Made by a program: the position numbers and the translations under genes
The notes under the pieces: generated by a model
The model's database searches: none
Told to the model about the DNA's origin: nothing
What the model saw: the letters and a program-made list of their open reading frames with translations, nothing else
NCBI RefSeq assembly: GCF_015278315.1
Contig: NZ_JADIJE010000015.1
Coordinates: 22,362 to 86,361, forward strand
DNA length: 64,000 bases
Reading direction: 5' to 3'
From: Microbacterium ureisolvens
GTDB lineage: Bacteria; Actinomycetota; Actinomycetes; Actinomycetales; Microbacteriaceae
In this document: one piece after another, positions 9,477 to 17,878 of the stretch
Layout: every line of letters starts with the position of its first letter
Numbering within the stretch: position 1 is the stretch's first letter

Positions 9477-9953
9477 ATGACCCACACCACTTCGCATCAG
9501 ACGATCGCGCACAACGCCTCGGCGTGCCGTGCGTCGCGTCACACGCGCGTGCAGCACCTGATCACGGCCGACGAGTCCTCGCTGGCCGAGCTCGAAGCCG
9601 TGCTCGCGACGCTGCCGATCTGCTCGACGGGCCGGGTCTTCGTCGAGATTCCGGAAGCCTCGTGGCAGGCCGACATCGCCGCGCCGAGCCGCATGGTGGT
9701 GACCTGGCTCGACCGCTCGCGTCGCTCCGGCGCTCCCGGCACCGGCCGCGGCTGCGCGTCGGGGGAGGCGCTGACCCGCGCCGTCACCGCGTGGGCCGAC
9801 GAGATGCTCTGCGCCGAGGACGACCAGACGCGCATCCACCTGCTCGGGGGGTACCTCGGCACCGCCGACATCGTCGACCACCTGGTCGGACTCGGCATCC
9901 GCACCGAGGCGATCCACACGCCCGAGCGGTACGGGCTCACCACCGCCCGCTGA
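9477..9953 (+). CDS. stand-alone SIP (siderophore-interacting protein C-terminal) domain protein
   Basis: 158 residues. After about 20 variable residues comes a domain recognisable from HLITADESSLAELEAVLATLP, GRVFVEIP, a WLDR segment and LLGGYLGTADIVDHLVGLGI. This matches the NADPH-binding C-terminal domain of siderophore-interacting (ferric-reductase-like) flavoproteins. The N-terminal FAD-binding domain is absent, so it cannot be a complete ferric-siderophore reductase. The iron box in front supports a role in iron starvation. It may work with a separate flavoprotein or act in siderophore handling. Confidence 0.78.
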   Translation: MTHTTSHQTIAHNASACRASRHTRVQHLITADESSLAELEAVLATLPICSTGRVFVEIPEASWQADIAAPSRMVVTWLDRSRRSGAPGTGRGCASGEALTRAVTAWADEMLCAEDDQTRIHLLGGYLGTADIVDHLVGLGIRTEAIHTPERYGLTTAR

Positions 9954-9987
9954 GCTGCGGGCACCGTCCCGGCTGCCGGGGGCTCAG
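9950..9987. terminator. bidirectional hairpin between convergent genes
   Basis: CTGAGC (9950-9955) pairs with GCTCAG (9982-9987), with a second stem CCCGG-ctg-CCGGG (9968-9980) inside. The arms contain the stop codons of both convergent genes. There is no U tract. Confidence 0.5.
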
Positions 9988-10442
9988 GCTGTGCCGCGCG
10001 GGATGTAGTTGCCGTCGGCCAGGCCCGCCTCGATCTCGAATCGATTGCGCAGCGGGTTGCGGCCCGCCAGCAGGTACAGCAGCGGCATGAGCAGGCCGTA
10101 GCGCTGCCACTGGCGCTTGTGCACGGCCTCGTGGCGCAGCAGCGACTCCGTCAGGCGGCCGTCGCCGGTGAGGAAGCATCCGCCGACGCATGAGCCGCCG
10201 CGCGGGAAGGTCCACCGCGGCATCCCGCGGAAGATCCAGAGCCCGTGGCGCCGCTCGACGGGGCCCGTGCTCCACAGCGACCCCCAGATCCAGCCGACCG
10301 TGCATCCGTACCAGTAGCCGACGCGGCTCACCGGCGAGTCGAGCAGGAATGCGGGGATGAGGTCGTCGATGCGCCGCCCGCGGATGACGGCGCGCTCGGC
10401 GGCCGCCCGCCACCCGGGGGGCGGCGTCGGGATCGGGCTCAC
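9984..10442 (-). CDS. small HExxH-containing protein, possible zinc metallopeptidase-like
   Basis: 152 residues. It contains RHEAVHKRQWQRYG (about residues 108-121), an HExxH helix with following Gln and Trp. It is followed by a hydrophobic stretch LLMPLLYLLAGRNP and an FEIEAGLADG segment that could supply a third, acidic zinc ligand. Two Cys in GGSCVGGC precede it. Such proteins are widespread in actinobacteria without known function. GTG start overlaps the stop of the arginase-like gene (GTGA), so the two are co-translated. I do not assign an activity. Confidence 0.7.
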   Translation of the reverse strand: MSPIPTPPPGWRAAAERAVIRGRRIDDLIPAFLLDSPVSRVGYWYGCTVGWIWGSLWSTGPVERRHGLWIFRGMPRWTFPRGGSCVGGCFLTGDGRLTESLLRHEAVHKRQWQRYGLLMPLLYLLAGRNPLRNRFEIEAGLADGNYIPRGTA

Positions 10443-11272
10443 GCGAGAGCCCCGATCACCCGCAGGATCGGGCCGAGGTCGTCGGTCGCCGCCGCGACGG
10501 AGGCGGGGGAGTAGCCGGCGAGCGAGGCTCCCACGAGAGGCACCCGCGCGCGCAGCGCCGCGACGGCCGCCGTGAGCTCGGCCACCGTGACGCCGAACGG
10601 CTCGGGATGCGCATTGCCGGCGATCTCGGCGGGGTCGAGGGCGTCGATGTCGACGTGCACGTACACGCCCTCGGCTCCCGTGGCCACCACGGCCTCGGCG
10701 AGGGCGCCGGCGTCGCGCAGGTCCTCGACGGTGAGCGAGGTGATCCCGAGCTCCGAGACCGCCGCCAGCTCGGCGTCGTCGAAGGAGCGGGCGGCGCCGA
10801 GCACCACGCGCCCGGGGCCGACCGCCCCGTCGAGCGAGAGCTCGGGCACCGCGTCGCCGATGACGGCCCGCAGCGCCATGCCGGCGAACGCTCCGGACGG
10901 GGACGACTCGGGCGAGTTCAGGTCGGGGTGCGCGTCGATCCACACCACCGCGAGTCCCGGCGCCCGCTGCGCCGCGTGCGCGATGGGGGCGAGCGCGATG
11001 CCGCAGTCGCCGCCGATGGTGAGCACGGGCTCATCGGGCGCGGCGGCGTGATGCGCGTCGAGCGCTTCGGCCACCATGCCGTTCACGCGCTGGAGGGCGG
11101 ACAGGCGATGGATGCCGCTTCCCAGCGCCTCGCCCGCCTCCATCGGCACCTCGAGCACCGTGGTCTTGGCGCGCGGCAGGTCTCCCGCGATGGCCTGGGC
11201 GCCGTCGATCAGCTGCATCGCGCGGGACGAGGGGCTGCCCTGCCACTGCGGGACCACGAGGTAGCGCGTCAT
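10439..11272 (-). CDS. arginase/agmatinase-superfamily (ureohydrolase-like) protein
   Basis: 277 residues with ureohydrolase motifs: GGDC (about residue 94), WIDAHPDLN and HVDIDALDP, which together form the two-metal site, and a C-terminal GASLAGYSPA. In true arginases the first motif is GGDHS with a metal-binding His; here that His is Cys. The third motif begins HVD where arginases usually have SxD. These changes make classical arginase activity doubtful. It is probably a diverged hydrolase of a guanidino or related C-N compound. Coupled to the HExxH gene downstream. Confidence 0.82.
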   Translation of the reverse strand: MTRYLVVPQWQGSPSSRAMQLIDGAQAIAGDLPRAKTTVLEVPMEAGEALGSGIHRLSALQRVNGMVAEALDAHHAAAPDEPVLTIGGDCGIALAPIAHAAQRAPGLAVVWIDAHPDLNSPESSPSGAFAGMALRAVIGDAVPELSLDGAVGPGRVVLGAARSFDDAELAAVSELGITSLTVEDLRDAGALAEAVVATGAEGVYVHVDIDALDPAEIAGNAHPEPFGVTVAELTAAVAALRARVPLVGASLAGYSPASVAAATDDLGPILRVIGALA

Positions 11273-11323
11273 CCCCTCATCTTCGCGCACACCGGGGCCC
11301 GCGGCATCCGTCCTCGCCCCTTC

Positions 11324-11404
11324 CGCCGAGAAACCGCGATGTCGTCGAGAAACCTCGTTACCGACGCCAGGGGCGTGGTCTCTCGTCGAGAAACCGCGAT
11401 GTCG
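11324..11404. repeat. direct repeats with core CGAGAAACCGCGATGTCG
   Basis: An 18-bp core occurs exactly at 11327-11344 and 11387-11404. A diverged copy (CGAGAAACCTCGTTACCG) follows the first directly. Similar GAGACCGAGGA arms form a hairpin after prfA (44269-44314), suggesting one dispersed intergenic repeat family. Confidence 0.7.
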
Positions 11405-11592
11405 CCGAGCGACGGGTCCTGTCGCCATCGGCATCGCCCATCGTCGGATCCGCACCCGCGGATCCGCACCCGCGGATCGCGACGGCGACACGCCGCCAGG
11501 GCCGCGGCGGCCGGGGCGTGTCGCGGTGTACCTCCGCAACCGCGGATCCGATTCTGTGCGCCCTCAGGGGGTGTCCCGCGGCGGGCACGCGA

Positions 11593-11623
11593 AGGGCGCC
11601 CGGTCCGACGGACCGGGCGCCCT
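11593..11623 (-). terminator. strong hairpin terminator after pspA-like gene
   Basis: A 14-bp perfect stem (AGGGCGCCCGGTCC paired with its complement) and a 3-base loop, 18 bp past the PspA stop. No clear U run follows on the minus strand. Confidence 0.7.
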
Positions 11624-11640
11624 CATGCAGAGCGGTGGGC

Positions 11641-12378
11641 TCAGTTCTCGATCGCGGCCTGCACGGGCTGGCCGGACTTCAGCGCGGCCAGCCGCGCCTC
11701 GACCTCGGTCAGCTCGCCGACGTCCTCGGGGGCGTTGAACTGAGCGTCGAGCGTCGACGCGGCCAGCTCCTGCTTGCCGGCGGCCAGAGCCTCCTGTCGG
11801 CGCACCTTGTCTTCGAACCGGCCGAGCTCGCTCGTCGGGTCGAGCACGTCGATCGACTTGACCGCGTCGTGCACCTTGTTCTGGGCCTCGGCGGTCTTCG
11901 CACGCGCGAGCAGCTCGGACCGCTTGGCCTTGAGCTGCTCGAGCTTCTGCTTCATGCCGTTGAGGCCGTCCTTGAGCTTGTCGACGACCTCGTTCTGCGT
12001 CGCGATGGTCGGCGCGATCGCCTTCGCCTCGTTCTCCTCGCTGATCTGGCGCTGCAGCGCGATCTTGGCGAGGTTGTCGAACTTGTCGGCGTCGGTGGTG
12101 TTGCCGGCCTTGCGCAGCTCGTCGGCCTTGCGGCTCGCCGCGAGGGCCTTGTTGCCCCACTCGGCGGCCGCCTGCACGTCCTCCTGGTGGTCGCGCTCGA
12201 GGAGGCGCAGGTTGCCGATGGTCTCGGCGATGGCCGACTCGGCGTCGGCGATCGAGTTCGTGTAGTCGCGCACGAGCTGGTCGAGCATCTTCTGCGGGTC
12301 TTCGGCCTGATCGATCAGGGCGTTGACGTTCGCGCGGATGAGGGTCGAGATGCGACCGAAGATGGACTGCTTCGCCAT
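11641..12378 (-). CDS. PspA/IM30/Vipp1-family membrane-protecting protein
   Basis: 245 residues, almost wholly alpha-helical coiled coil rich in Glu, Lys, Ala and Gln. It begins MAKQSIFGRISTLIRANVNALID, the amphipathic N-terminal helix by which PspA-family proteins bind stressed membranes; then DPQKMLDQLVRDYT, the family signature. PspA/Vipp1 proteins form ESCRT-III-like rods that repair membranes. ATG with a GAAGGA ribosome site. It lies 98 bp after the TPM-domain gene on the same strand, probably one operon. Confidence 0.92.
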   Translation of the reverse strand: MAKQSIFGRISTLIRANVNALIDQAEDPQKMLDQLVRDYTNSIADAESAIAETIGNLRLLERDHQEDVQAAAEWGNKALAASRKADELRKAGNTTDADKFDNLAKIALQRQISEENEAKAIAPTIATQNEVVDKLKDGLNGMKQKLEQLKAKRSELLARAKTAEAQNKVHDAVKSIDVLDPTSELGRFEDKVRRQEALAAGKQELAASTLDAQFNAPEDVGELTEVEARLAALKSGQPVQAAIEN

Positions 12379-12476
12379 CGGATTTCCTTCCTATCGGACT
12401 TCAGTTCTGGGTCGTGGGTGCTGGTAGGGGGACGGATGCCGCGCCCGCCGCGTGCGGACGGCTCCTGCGATCGGGT

Positions 12477-14522
12477 TCAGAAGCGGCCACCTCCTCGGCG
12501 CATGCGGGTGCCGCCGCCACCGAAGCTGCCGGGGCGGAATCCGCCGCCGCCGGACGAGCGGCCGCCACCTCCCAGCATGCCGCCGAGACCGCCGCCCATG
12601 CCACCGCCGAATCCGCCACCGGAGCGGCCGCTGTTCAGCACGGAGTTGAGCACGATGCCGCCGAGCACGGCGCCCAGCATGCCACCGCCGGACTGGCCGC
12701 CGCCGGGCTGCCCGCCGAACATGCCGCCCATGCCGCCGCCGAACGCGCCGACGTCGTTCTGCGCGAGCTGGATGGCCGCACCGGCGAGCTGGTCGGCGCG
12801 CTGCGCCTGCTGCATCGCCTGCTGCGGATCGCCGGTCTGCAGGCCCTGAGCCCGGGCGAGCGACGCCCCGGCCTCCGCGAGCCGCGTGCGGGCCTCGGCG
12901 CCGACGGCACCGCGCCGTGCGGTGATGTAGTCCTCGGCGGCCGACACCTGGGCCTGCGCCTGCATGATGACCTGGCCGACCATCTGACGGGCACGCTGCT
13001 CCTGCGCGGCGGCGTCCCGCACGCCCTGGACGAGCGTGTCGATCTGCGTGTTCGCCGCTTCGAGGGTCTGGAGGGCCGCGAGCGGCCTCTTGGCGGGTCC
13101 GGTGAGCTGAGCGCGGGCTGCGTCCACCTGCTGCCGCGTGGCGGCGACGACGCCCGCGAGGCGTCCGTCGGTGTCGGGGAGCGCGGAGGCGACGGCGATG
13201 TCGCTCTCGAGCTCGGCGACCAGCGCCGCGGCGTTGCGCTCTCCCTCGGCGAGGTCGGTCGCGAGCTTGTCGATCGCATTCTCGAGCAGCGCGGCCTGGC
13301 CGACCGCCTCCTCGGCCGCCCGGATGCCGACGGCGGCCTCGCCGCCGTCTCCGGCGCCGATGGCTGCCTGCGCCGCGTTCAGCTGCTCGTCGGCGAACGC
13401 CAGGCGCTGGCGCGCCTGGTCGGGGTTGTCGGCGACGGTGGCGAGCGCCTCGGGGGCGTACGCGGCCTGCAGCGTCTGCAGCTTCGCGGCGGCCGCGTCG
13501 AGTGCCGCGGCCGCCTTCGACCGCTGCTCCTGCACGCGGGCGAGCGCCTCGGGCGCATTCTGCTCGAGCTTGCGCAGCTCGTCGAACGCGGCCGCCTTCT
13601 CGTCGAGGAGTGCGTTGGCCGCCTCGCACAGCGCGATGATGCGCTCATTCCAGGCGCGGGTGTCCTGCTCCGAGTCGGGGATGTGGTCGTCGAGCTTCTG
13701 CTTCAGCCCGAACGCCTCGTCGAGGCTCTGCTGGGCGGTCACGAGCGCGGCCTCGAATTCGGTGGTCGCGGCGTCGCCGAACTGGGCCTTGGCGAAGGCC
13801 AGCTCCTGCGTGCTGGTCTTGAGCGCGTCGTCGGTCTCGACCAGAAGAGACGACGCACGGCGCTCGAGGTCCTCGATGCTCGGCTGCGGTGGGCCCGCGG
13901 GACCGCTCGTCACCTTGCCGCGCTTGCGGCGTCGCAGGAACATCATCAGCAACAGGATGCCCACGCCCACGACGACGATCACGAGCAGCCAGGTGAACCA
14001 GCCGGTGCCGCCCGACGACTCGCCACCGGGGGCGCCTGAGCCGCCGCCCTGCGCGTCCGTGATCCCGTTCGCCGCGGCGTCCACGGCACCCAGCCAGTCG
14101 TCCTGCGCGAGCGCGGGCTGGATCTGCTGCTGCTCGATGGCGGCGATCTGGTCGGGGGTGAGGGGTCCTTCCGAGTCCGCCGACAGGTAGTACTGGCGCG
14201 CCTCTGTCGCGACGGCGAGGAGGTACTGACTGACGCCGAGGCCGTTGTCGGAGGCCGTCTGGTTCGCCCAGTCCGCGGCGTCCGCCGGGTCGGTGAACTC
14301 GTCGACGTACACCACCCAGAGGTCGAGGCCCGTGTCGGTCTTGAGCTGCTCCAGCCGGCTCTGCGCCTCGGACTCCTCGGCCGCCGACAGGACGTCGGCC
14401 TCATCGAGCACGTAGGCGGTGCCGAGCGCGACCGGGGGAGTGGCGACTGCCGACGCGCCTCCGATCGCCGTGGCCACGACCACCGCAGCGGACGCCAGCG
14501 CTGCAGTCCATCGCAGTCGCAT
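12477..14522 (-). CDS. TPM-domain membrane protein with coiled-coil body and Gly-rich tail
   Basis: 681 residues. A signal peptide (about 1-30) is followed by a TPM domain (about 35-155) recognised from YVLDEADVLS, LDLWVVYVDEF and YLLAVATEARQYY. Then come a Gly/Ser linker, one transmembrane helix (about 180-205), RRRKRG, a long Ala/Glu/Gln-rich helical cytoplasmic region (about 220-590), and a Gly/Phe/Arg-rich tail. TPM domains occur in membrane-associated proteins of thylakoid repair (TLP18.3) and in YgcG. The PspA neighbour supports a membrane-stress role. Start ATG has a GAGGGGGG ribosome site. Confidence 0.87.
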   Translation of the reverse strand: MRLRWTAALASAAVVVATAIGGASAVATPPVALGTAYVLDEADVLSAAEESEAQSRLEQLKTDTGLDLWVVYVDEFTDPADAADWANQTASDNGLGVSQYLLAVATEARQYYLSADSEGPLTPDQIAAIEQQQIQPALAQDDWLGAVDAAANGITDAQGGGSGAPGGESSGGTGWFTWLLVIVVVGVGILLLMMFLRRRKRGKVTSGPAGPPQPSIEDLERRASSLLVETDDALKTSTQELAFAKAQFGDAATTEFEAALVTAQQSLDEAFGLKQKLDDHIPDSEQDTRAWNERIIALCEAANALLDEKAAAFDELRKLEQNAPEALARVQEQRSKAAAALDAAAAKLQTLQAAYAPEALATVADNPDQARQRLAFADEQLNAAQAAIGAGDGGEAAVGIRAAEEAVGQAALLENAIDKLATDLAEGERNAAALVAELESDIAVASALPDTDGRLAGVVAATRQQVDAARAQLTGPAKRPLAALQTLEAANTQIDTLVQGVRDAAAQEQRARQMVGQVIMQAQAQVSAAEDYITARRGAVGAEARTRLAEAGASLARAQGLQTGDPQQAMQQAQRADQLAGAAIQLAQNDVGAFGGGMGGMFGGQPGGGQSGGGMLGAVLGGIVLNSVLNSGRSGGGFGGGMGGGLGGMLGGGGRSSGGGGFRPGSFGGGGTRMRRGGGRF

Positions 14523-14755
14523 CGATCCCCCCTCTGGGACTCGGGTTCCCCTTCCCGCGAGTCTATTCAGGCGCGGGGATACGACGATAGCCCACGACCC
14601 CCGGCGCTCATGTGTGTTCGCCGAGAACGTACTCACCCGCGAGGCAGTGGGGACGGATGCCGCGGCCGGCGCCCGCGCCGGGTGCGACGCGCGGCCGGGC
14701 CGTAGGCCGAAGGGTGCAAGGCGGGTCGCTCCCGGTCGGGGCGCACGACGGAGGG

Positions 14756-14761
14756 TAGCCT
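14756..14761 (+). promoter_or_regulatory. candidate -10 box TAGCCT before the DUF3097 gene
   Basis: TAGCCT lies 20 bp before the ATG, with a strong GGAGGAGG ribosome site (14771-14778) in between, so this gene has a short ordinary leader. Confidence 0.4.
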
Positions 14762-14781
14762 GGCCGATCCGGAGGAGGACC

Positions 14782-15624
14782 ATGGACGATCGCTACGGCG
14801 CCGATGTGCTGGCCACGGGCTGGAAGGGCCACGGGGTGCGCGAGCTGCCGCGGGTGGCGGCATCCCGTGATCTCGTGGTGGAGGTGGCCGACGACGGCTT
14901 CTGCGGCGCGGTCGTCGGGTCGGCGAGCGGCATGGTGGAGCTCGAGGACCGGCGCGGCCGTCGCCGCATGTTCCCGCTCGGTGCCGGCTTCCTGATCGAC
15001 GGCAAGGACGTGGTGCTCGGCCCGCCGGCGGCCGCCCCGGCGCAGACCGGTCCGAAGCGCACGGCCTCGGGCTCGTTCGCGGCGCCCGAGTCGCGCGCGC
15101 GCACGGCGCGCGCGAGCCGCATCCTCGTCGAGGGGCGGCACGACGCCGAGCTCGTCGAGAGGGTGTGGGGCGACGACCTGCGCGAGGAGGGCGTCGTCGT
15201 GGAATACCTGCAGGGGATCGACCTGCTGGAGGCCGCGCTCGACGAGGAGCCGCCGTCCGCCGAGCGGCGCTACGGCGTGCTCGTGGACCACCTCGTGCCC
15301 GGCTCGAAGGAGTCGCGCATCGCGGACGCGATCGCGCGGACCCGGCACGGCGCGCACGTGCTCATCGTCGGGCATCCATGGGTCGACGTCTGGCAGTGCG
15401 TCACGCCGCGGGCGGTGGGCATCCCGCGCTGGCCGGACGTGCCCCGGGGGATCGAGTACAAGGTGGGCGTGTGCCGGGCGCTGGGCTGGCCGGCGCGAGA
15501 TCAGGCCGACATCGCGCGCGCATGGCAGCGCATCCTCTCCTCGGTGAAGAGCTACCGCGACCTCGAGCCCGCGTTCCTCGGGCGCGTCGAGGAGCTCATC
15601 GACTTCGTCACCCTTCCCGGCTGA
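14782..15624 (+). CDS. DUF3097 family protein, possible TOPRIM-like nucleic-acid enzyme
   Basis: 280 residues. N-terminal half: a small beta domain (DDGFCGAVVG, then LEDRRGRRRMFPLGAGFLIDGKDV). C-terminal half: ILVEGRHDAELVERV (Glu near residue 115), LQGIDLLEAAL, a YGVLVDHLVPGSKE segment and HVLIVGHPWVD. The VEGxxD...LVDH layout resembles TOPRIM domains of RNase M5 and primase-like enzymes; that link is my inference. The family is conserved in actinobacteria and uncharacterised as far as I know. Start set by GGAGGAGG. Confidence 0.82.
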   Translation: MDDRYGADVLATGWKGHGVRELPRVAASRDLVVEVADDGFCGAVVGSASGMVELEDRRGRRRMFPLGAGFLIDGKDVVLGPPAAAPAQTGPKRTASGSFAAPESRARTARASRILVEGRHDAELVERVWGDDLREEGVVVEYLQGIDLLEAALDEEPPSAERRYGVLVDHLVPGSKESRIADAIARTRHGAHVLIVGHPWVDVWQCVTPRAVGIPRWPDVPRGIEYKVGVCRALGWPARDQADIARAWQRILSSVKSYRDLEPAFLGRVEELIDFVTLPG

Positions 15625-15772
15625 CCCTCGCAAGCGGACGCTGCAGTCTCCCGCGACCGCTGCACGGATCGGCGCAGCGCTCGCAGGAAGCTGCAGCAGT
15701 GGGCTCGCACCGGGGCGCACGGGGCTGCGCCGGGCCGCGGTGGCACACAAGCGAGCGGCCGGACGGTCTGGG

Positions 15773-15778
15773 TAGCCT
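15773..15778 (+). promoter_or_regulatory. -10 box TAGCCT, leaderless promoter of trmB
   Basis: TAGCCT ends 6 bp before the GTG at 15785. The other GTG at 15782 would be only 3 bp away. Spacing therefore favours 15785 as the start. Confidence 0.45.
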
Positions 15779-15784
15779 GGAGTG

Positions 15785-16525
15785 GTGAGTGACCCCGCCG
15801 TGCCCGAGACCCGTACGTTCCGCGAGAAGCCGGTGTCGTTCGTGCGGCGGAGCGGGCGGATGTCGGAGGCTCAGGAGCGCGCCTGGACCGAGCTCGCGCC
15901 GCAGTTCGTGATCGAGGTGCCGCGCGATCGCGCGGCCACCAGCATCCTCCCCGACTCGGCGATCGATCCGGTCGCGGTGTGGGGCCGCACGGCGCCTCTC
16001 GTCGCCGAGATCGGATCCGGACAGGGGCACGCCATCGTGCACGCCGCGTCGTCGCGGCCCGACACCGACTTCCTCGCCATCGAGGTGTTCCGGGCGGGGC
16101 TCGCCCGCACCATGCTCGACGCCGAGCGTGCCGGAGCCCACAACCTCCGCCTCGTCGAAGCGAACGCACCGGAGGTGCTGCAGCATCTGCTGCCCCCGGC
16201 ATCCGTCGACGAACTGTGGGTGTTCTTCCCCGACCCGTGGCACAAGAAGAAGCACACGAAGCGGCGCCTGGTCGCCGACGGCTTCGCGTCGATCGCGGCG
16301 GGGGCGCTGAAGGACGGCGGGATGCTGCGCCTCGCGACCGACTGGGAGGACTACGCGCTGCAGATGCGCGAGGTGCTGGCGGCGGCGCCGGAGTTCGAGG
16401 CCGCCTTCGAGGGCGATTGGGCGCCGCGCTTCGACGGTCGCGTGCTCACGGCCTTCGAGCGCAAGGGCGCGCGCGTGGGACGCGACATCCGCGATCTCGC
16501 GTATCGCCGCGTCGCCAGGTCATGA
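15785..16525 (+). CDS. trmB: tRNA (guanine-N7-)-methyltransferase
   Basis: 246 residues. Class I methyltransferase with EIGSGQGHA (SAM-binding loop), FLAIEVFRAGL, the TrmB signature FFPDPWHKKKHTKRRL and a C-terminal TAFERKG. It makes m7G46 in the variable loop of many tRNAs using S-adenosylmethionine. Of two adjacent GTG codons, the second matches leaderless promoter spacing. The last 4 bp overlap the MFS gene (ATGA). Confidence 0.93.
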   Translation: MSDPAVPETRTFREKPVSFVRRSGRMSEAQERAWTELAPQFVIEVPRDRAATSILPDSAIDPVAVWGRTAPLVAEIGSGQGHAIVHAASSRPDTDFLAIEVFRAGLARTMLDAERAGAHNLRLVEANAPEVLQHLLPPASVDELWVFFPDPWHKKKHTKRRLVADGFASIAAGALKDGGMLRLATDWEDYALQMREVLAAAPEFEAAFEGDWAPRFDGRVLTAFERKGARVGRDIRDLAYRRVARS

Positions 16526-17847
16526 GCGGCGCGCCGGACCCGACGGGCCCGGACCCGCTGCCCGAAGCGGCTCCGGCCGCGCGCCGCGATCCGTGGCGGT
16601 TCGTGCGGCCGCTCGCGCACCGCGACTTCCGCATGCTCTTCGGCGCGGTGGTGCTCTCGATCTTCGGGGCCGGCATGTGGGCCGTCGTCATGGTCTACAC
16701 GGTCATCGGCGCCGGCGGCGGGCCGATCGAGCTGTCGGCGGTGGCCGCGGCGAACGCCGTGGGGCTGCTCGTGTGCGCGATCCCCGGCGGCATCGCCGCG
16801 GATCGCATCCCGCGCAGGCTCCTGCTGCGAGTGGTCGAGCTGGTCAACCTGCTCGCGATCACGTCGATCGCGGTGGCGGGCGTGTTCGGTGCCGTGACCA
16901 TCCCGCACCTGGCCGTCGTCGCCTTCGTGCTGGGCGCCGGCGCCGGCTTCTTCTTCCCCGCGTACAGCGCGATCCTGCCCCGCATCCTGCCGCCTGCCCA
17001 GCTGCTCGCGGCCAACGGGCTGGAGGGAGCGATCCGTCCGGCCCTGCAGCAGGCCGCCGGACCTGCGGCGGCGGGCGTGATCGTCGCCGCGGTGCTCGCG
17101 CCCGCGCACGCCGCGTGGGGAGTCGTCGCCGCCCACGCGGTCGCGCTCGTGCTGCTGATGCTCGTTCGCCCGGAGCCGCCCGCGGCGCCGGGAGAGGTGC
17201 ACGAGCCGCCCGAGGGGGTGCGGGGCGTCCTCCACGATCTGCGCGAGGCCGTCGGGTTCACGGTGCGCACGCCGTGGCTCCTGTGGACGCTGCTGTTCGC
17301 CACCGGCTGGGTGCTCGTGTTCGTCGGGCCGGAGGAGGTGCTGCTGCCGTTCATCACGCGCGAGCGGGTGGGCGAAGACCCACGACTGTTCGGCTTCCTC
17401 CTCGCGATCTACGGCGTAGGCGGCGTGCTCGGGTCGATCGTCGTCTCGTCGATGAAGCTGCCCCGGCGCTACCTCACGGTGATGATGGGCGTATGGGGCA
17501 TGAGCACACTGCCCTTCGCTGTCGTCGGGATCACGCACCAGTACTGGCTCATGGCGCTGTGCCTCTTCATCGTGGGCTTCGGCTTCAGCTACGGCAACGT
17601 CATCTGGGGGACGCTCCTGCAGCGGCGCGTGCCCCGGCACATGCTGGGGCGCATCTCGAGCCTGGACTTCTTCGTCTCACTCGCCCTCATGCCGCTGTCG
17701 ATGGCGCTCGCCGGCCCCCTCGCCGAGGTGATCCCGATCCAGGCGATCTTCATCGCCGCCGGCGTGATCCCGCTCCTGCTCGGCGCGCTCGCGTACGTCG
17801 TCGCGCGCATGCCGCAGGATGAGATCGCCCATCCGCTCGACCACTGA
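16522..17847 (+). CDS. MFS transporter (MFS_3 / enterobactin-exporter-like)
   Basis: 441 residues with about twelve hydrophobic segments, a loop motif GGIAADRIPRRLLL between helices 2 and 3 (the MFS A-motif), and a long central cytoplasmic linker after about residue 215. The closest recognisable subgroup is the EntS-like MFS_3 exporters of siderophores or drugs. Substrate not assigned. ATG overlaps trmB by 4 bp, so the two are cotranscribed although no functional link is apparent. Confidence 0.85.
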   Translation: MSGAPDPTGPDPLPEAAPAARRDPWRFVRPLAHRDFRMLFGAVVLSIFGAGMWAVVMVYTVIGAGGGPIELSAVAAANAVGLLVCAIPGGIAADRIPRRLLLRVVELVNLLAITSIAVAGVFGAVTIPHLAVVAFVLGAGAGFFFPAYSAILPRILPPAQLLAANGLEGAIRPALQQAAGPAAAGVIVAAVLAPAHAAWGVVAAHAVALVLLMLVRPEPPAAPGEVHEPPEGVRGVLHDLREAVGFTVRTPWLLWTLLFATGWVLVFVGPEEVLLPFITRERVGEDPRLFGFLLAIYGVGGVLGSIVVSSMKLPRRYLTVMMGVWGMSTLPFAVVGITHQYWLMALCLFIVGFGFSYGNVIWGTLLQRRVPRHMLGRISSLDFFVSLALMPLSMALAGPLAEVIPIQAIFIAAGVIPLLLGALAYVVARMPQDEIAHPLDH

Positions 17848-17878
17848 TCGTCCCCCGACCCCTCAGGAGCCGCCGCGC

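Larger units (their letters stand above)
11273..11640. other. gene-free 368-bp repeat-bearing spacer
   Basis: No credible coding sequence. It contains dispersed GAGAAACC repeats (11324-11404), a 14-bp tandem repeat around the word GGATCCGCACCCGC (11446-11473), and a perfect terminator-like hairpin (11593-11623) following the PspA gene. Confidence 0.7.
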
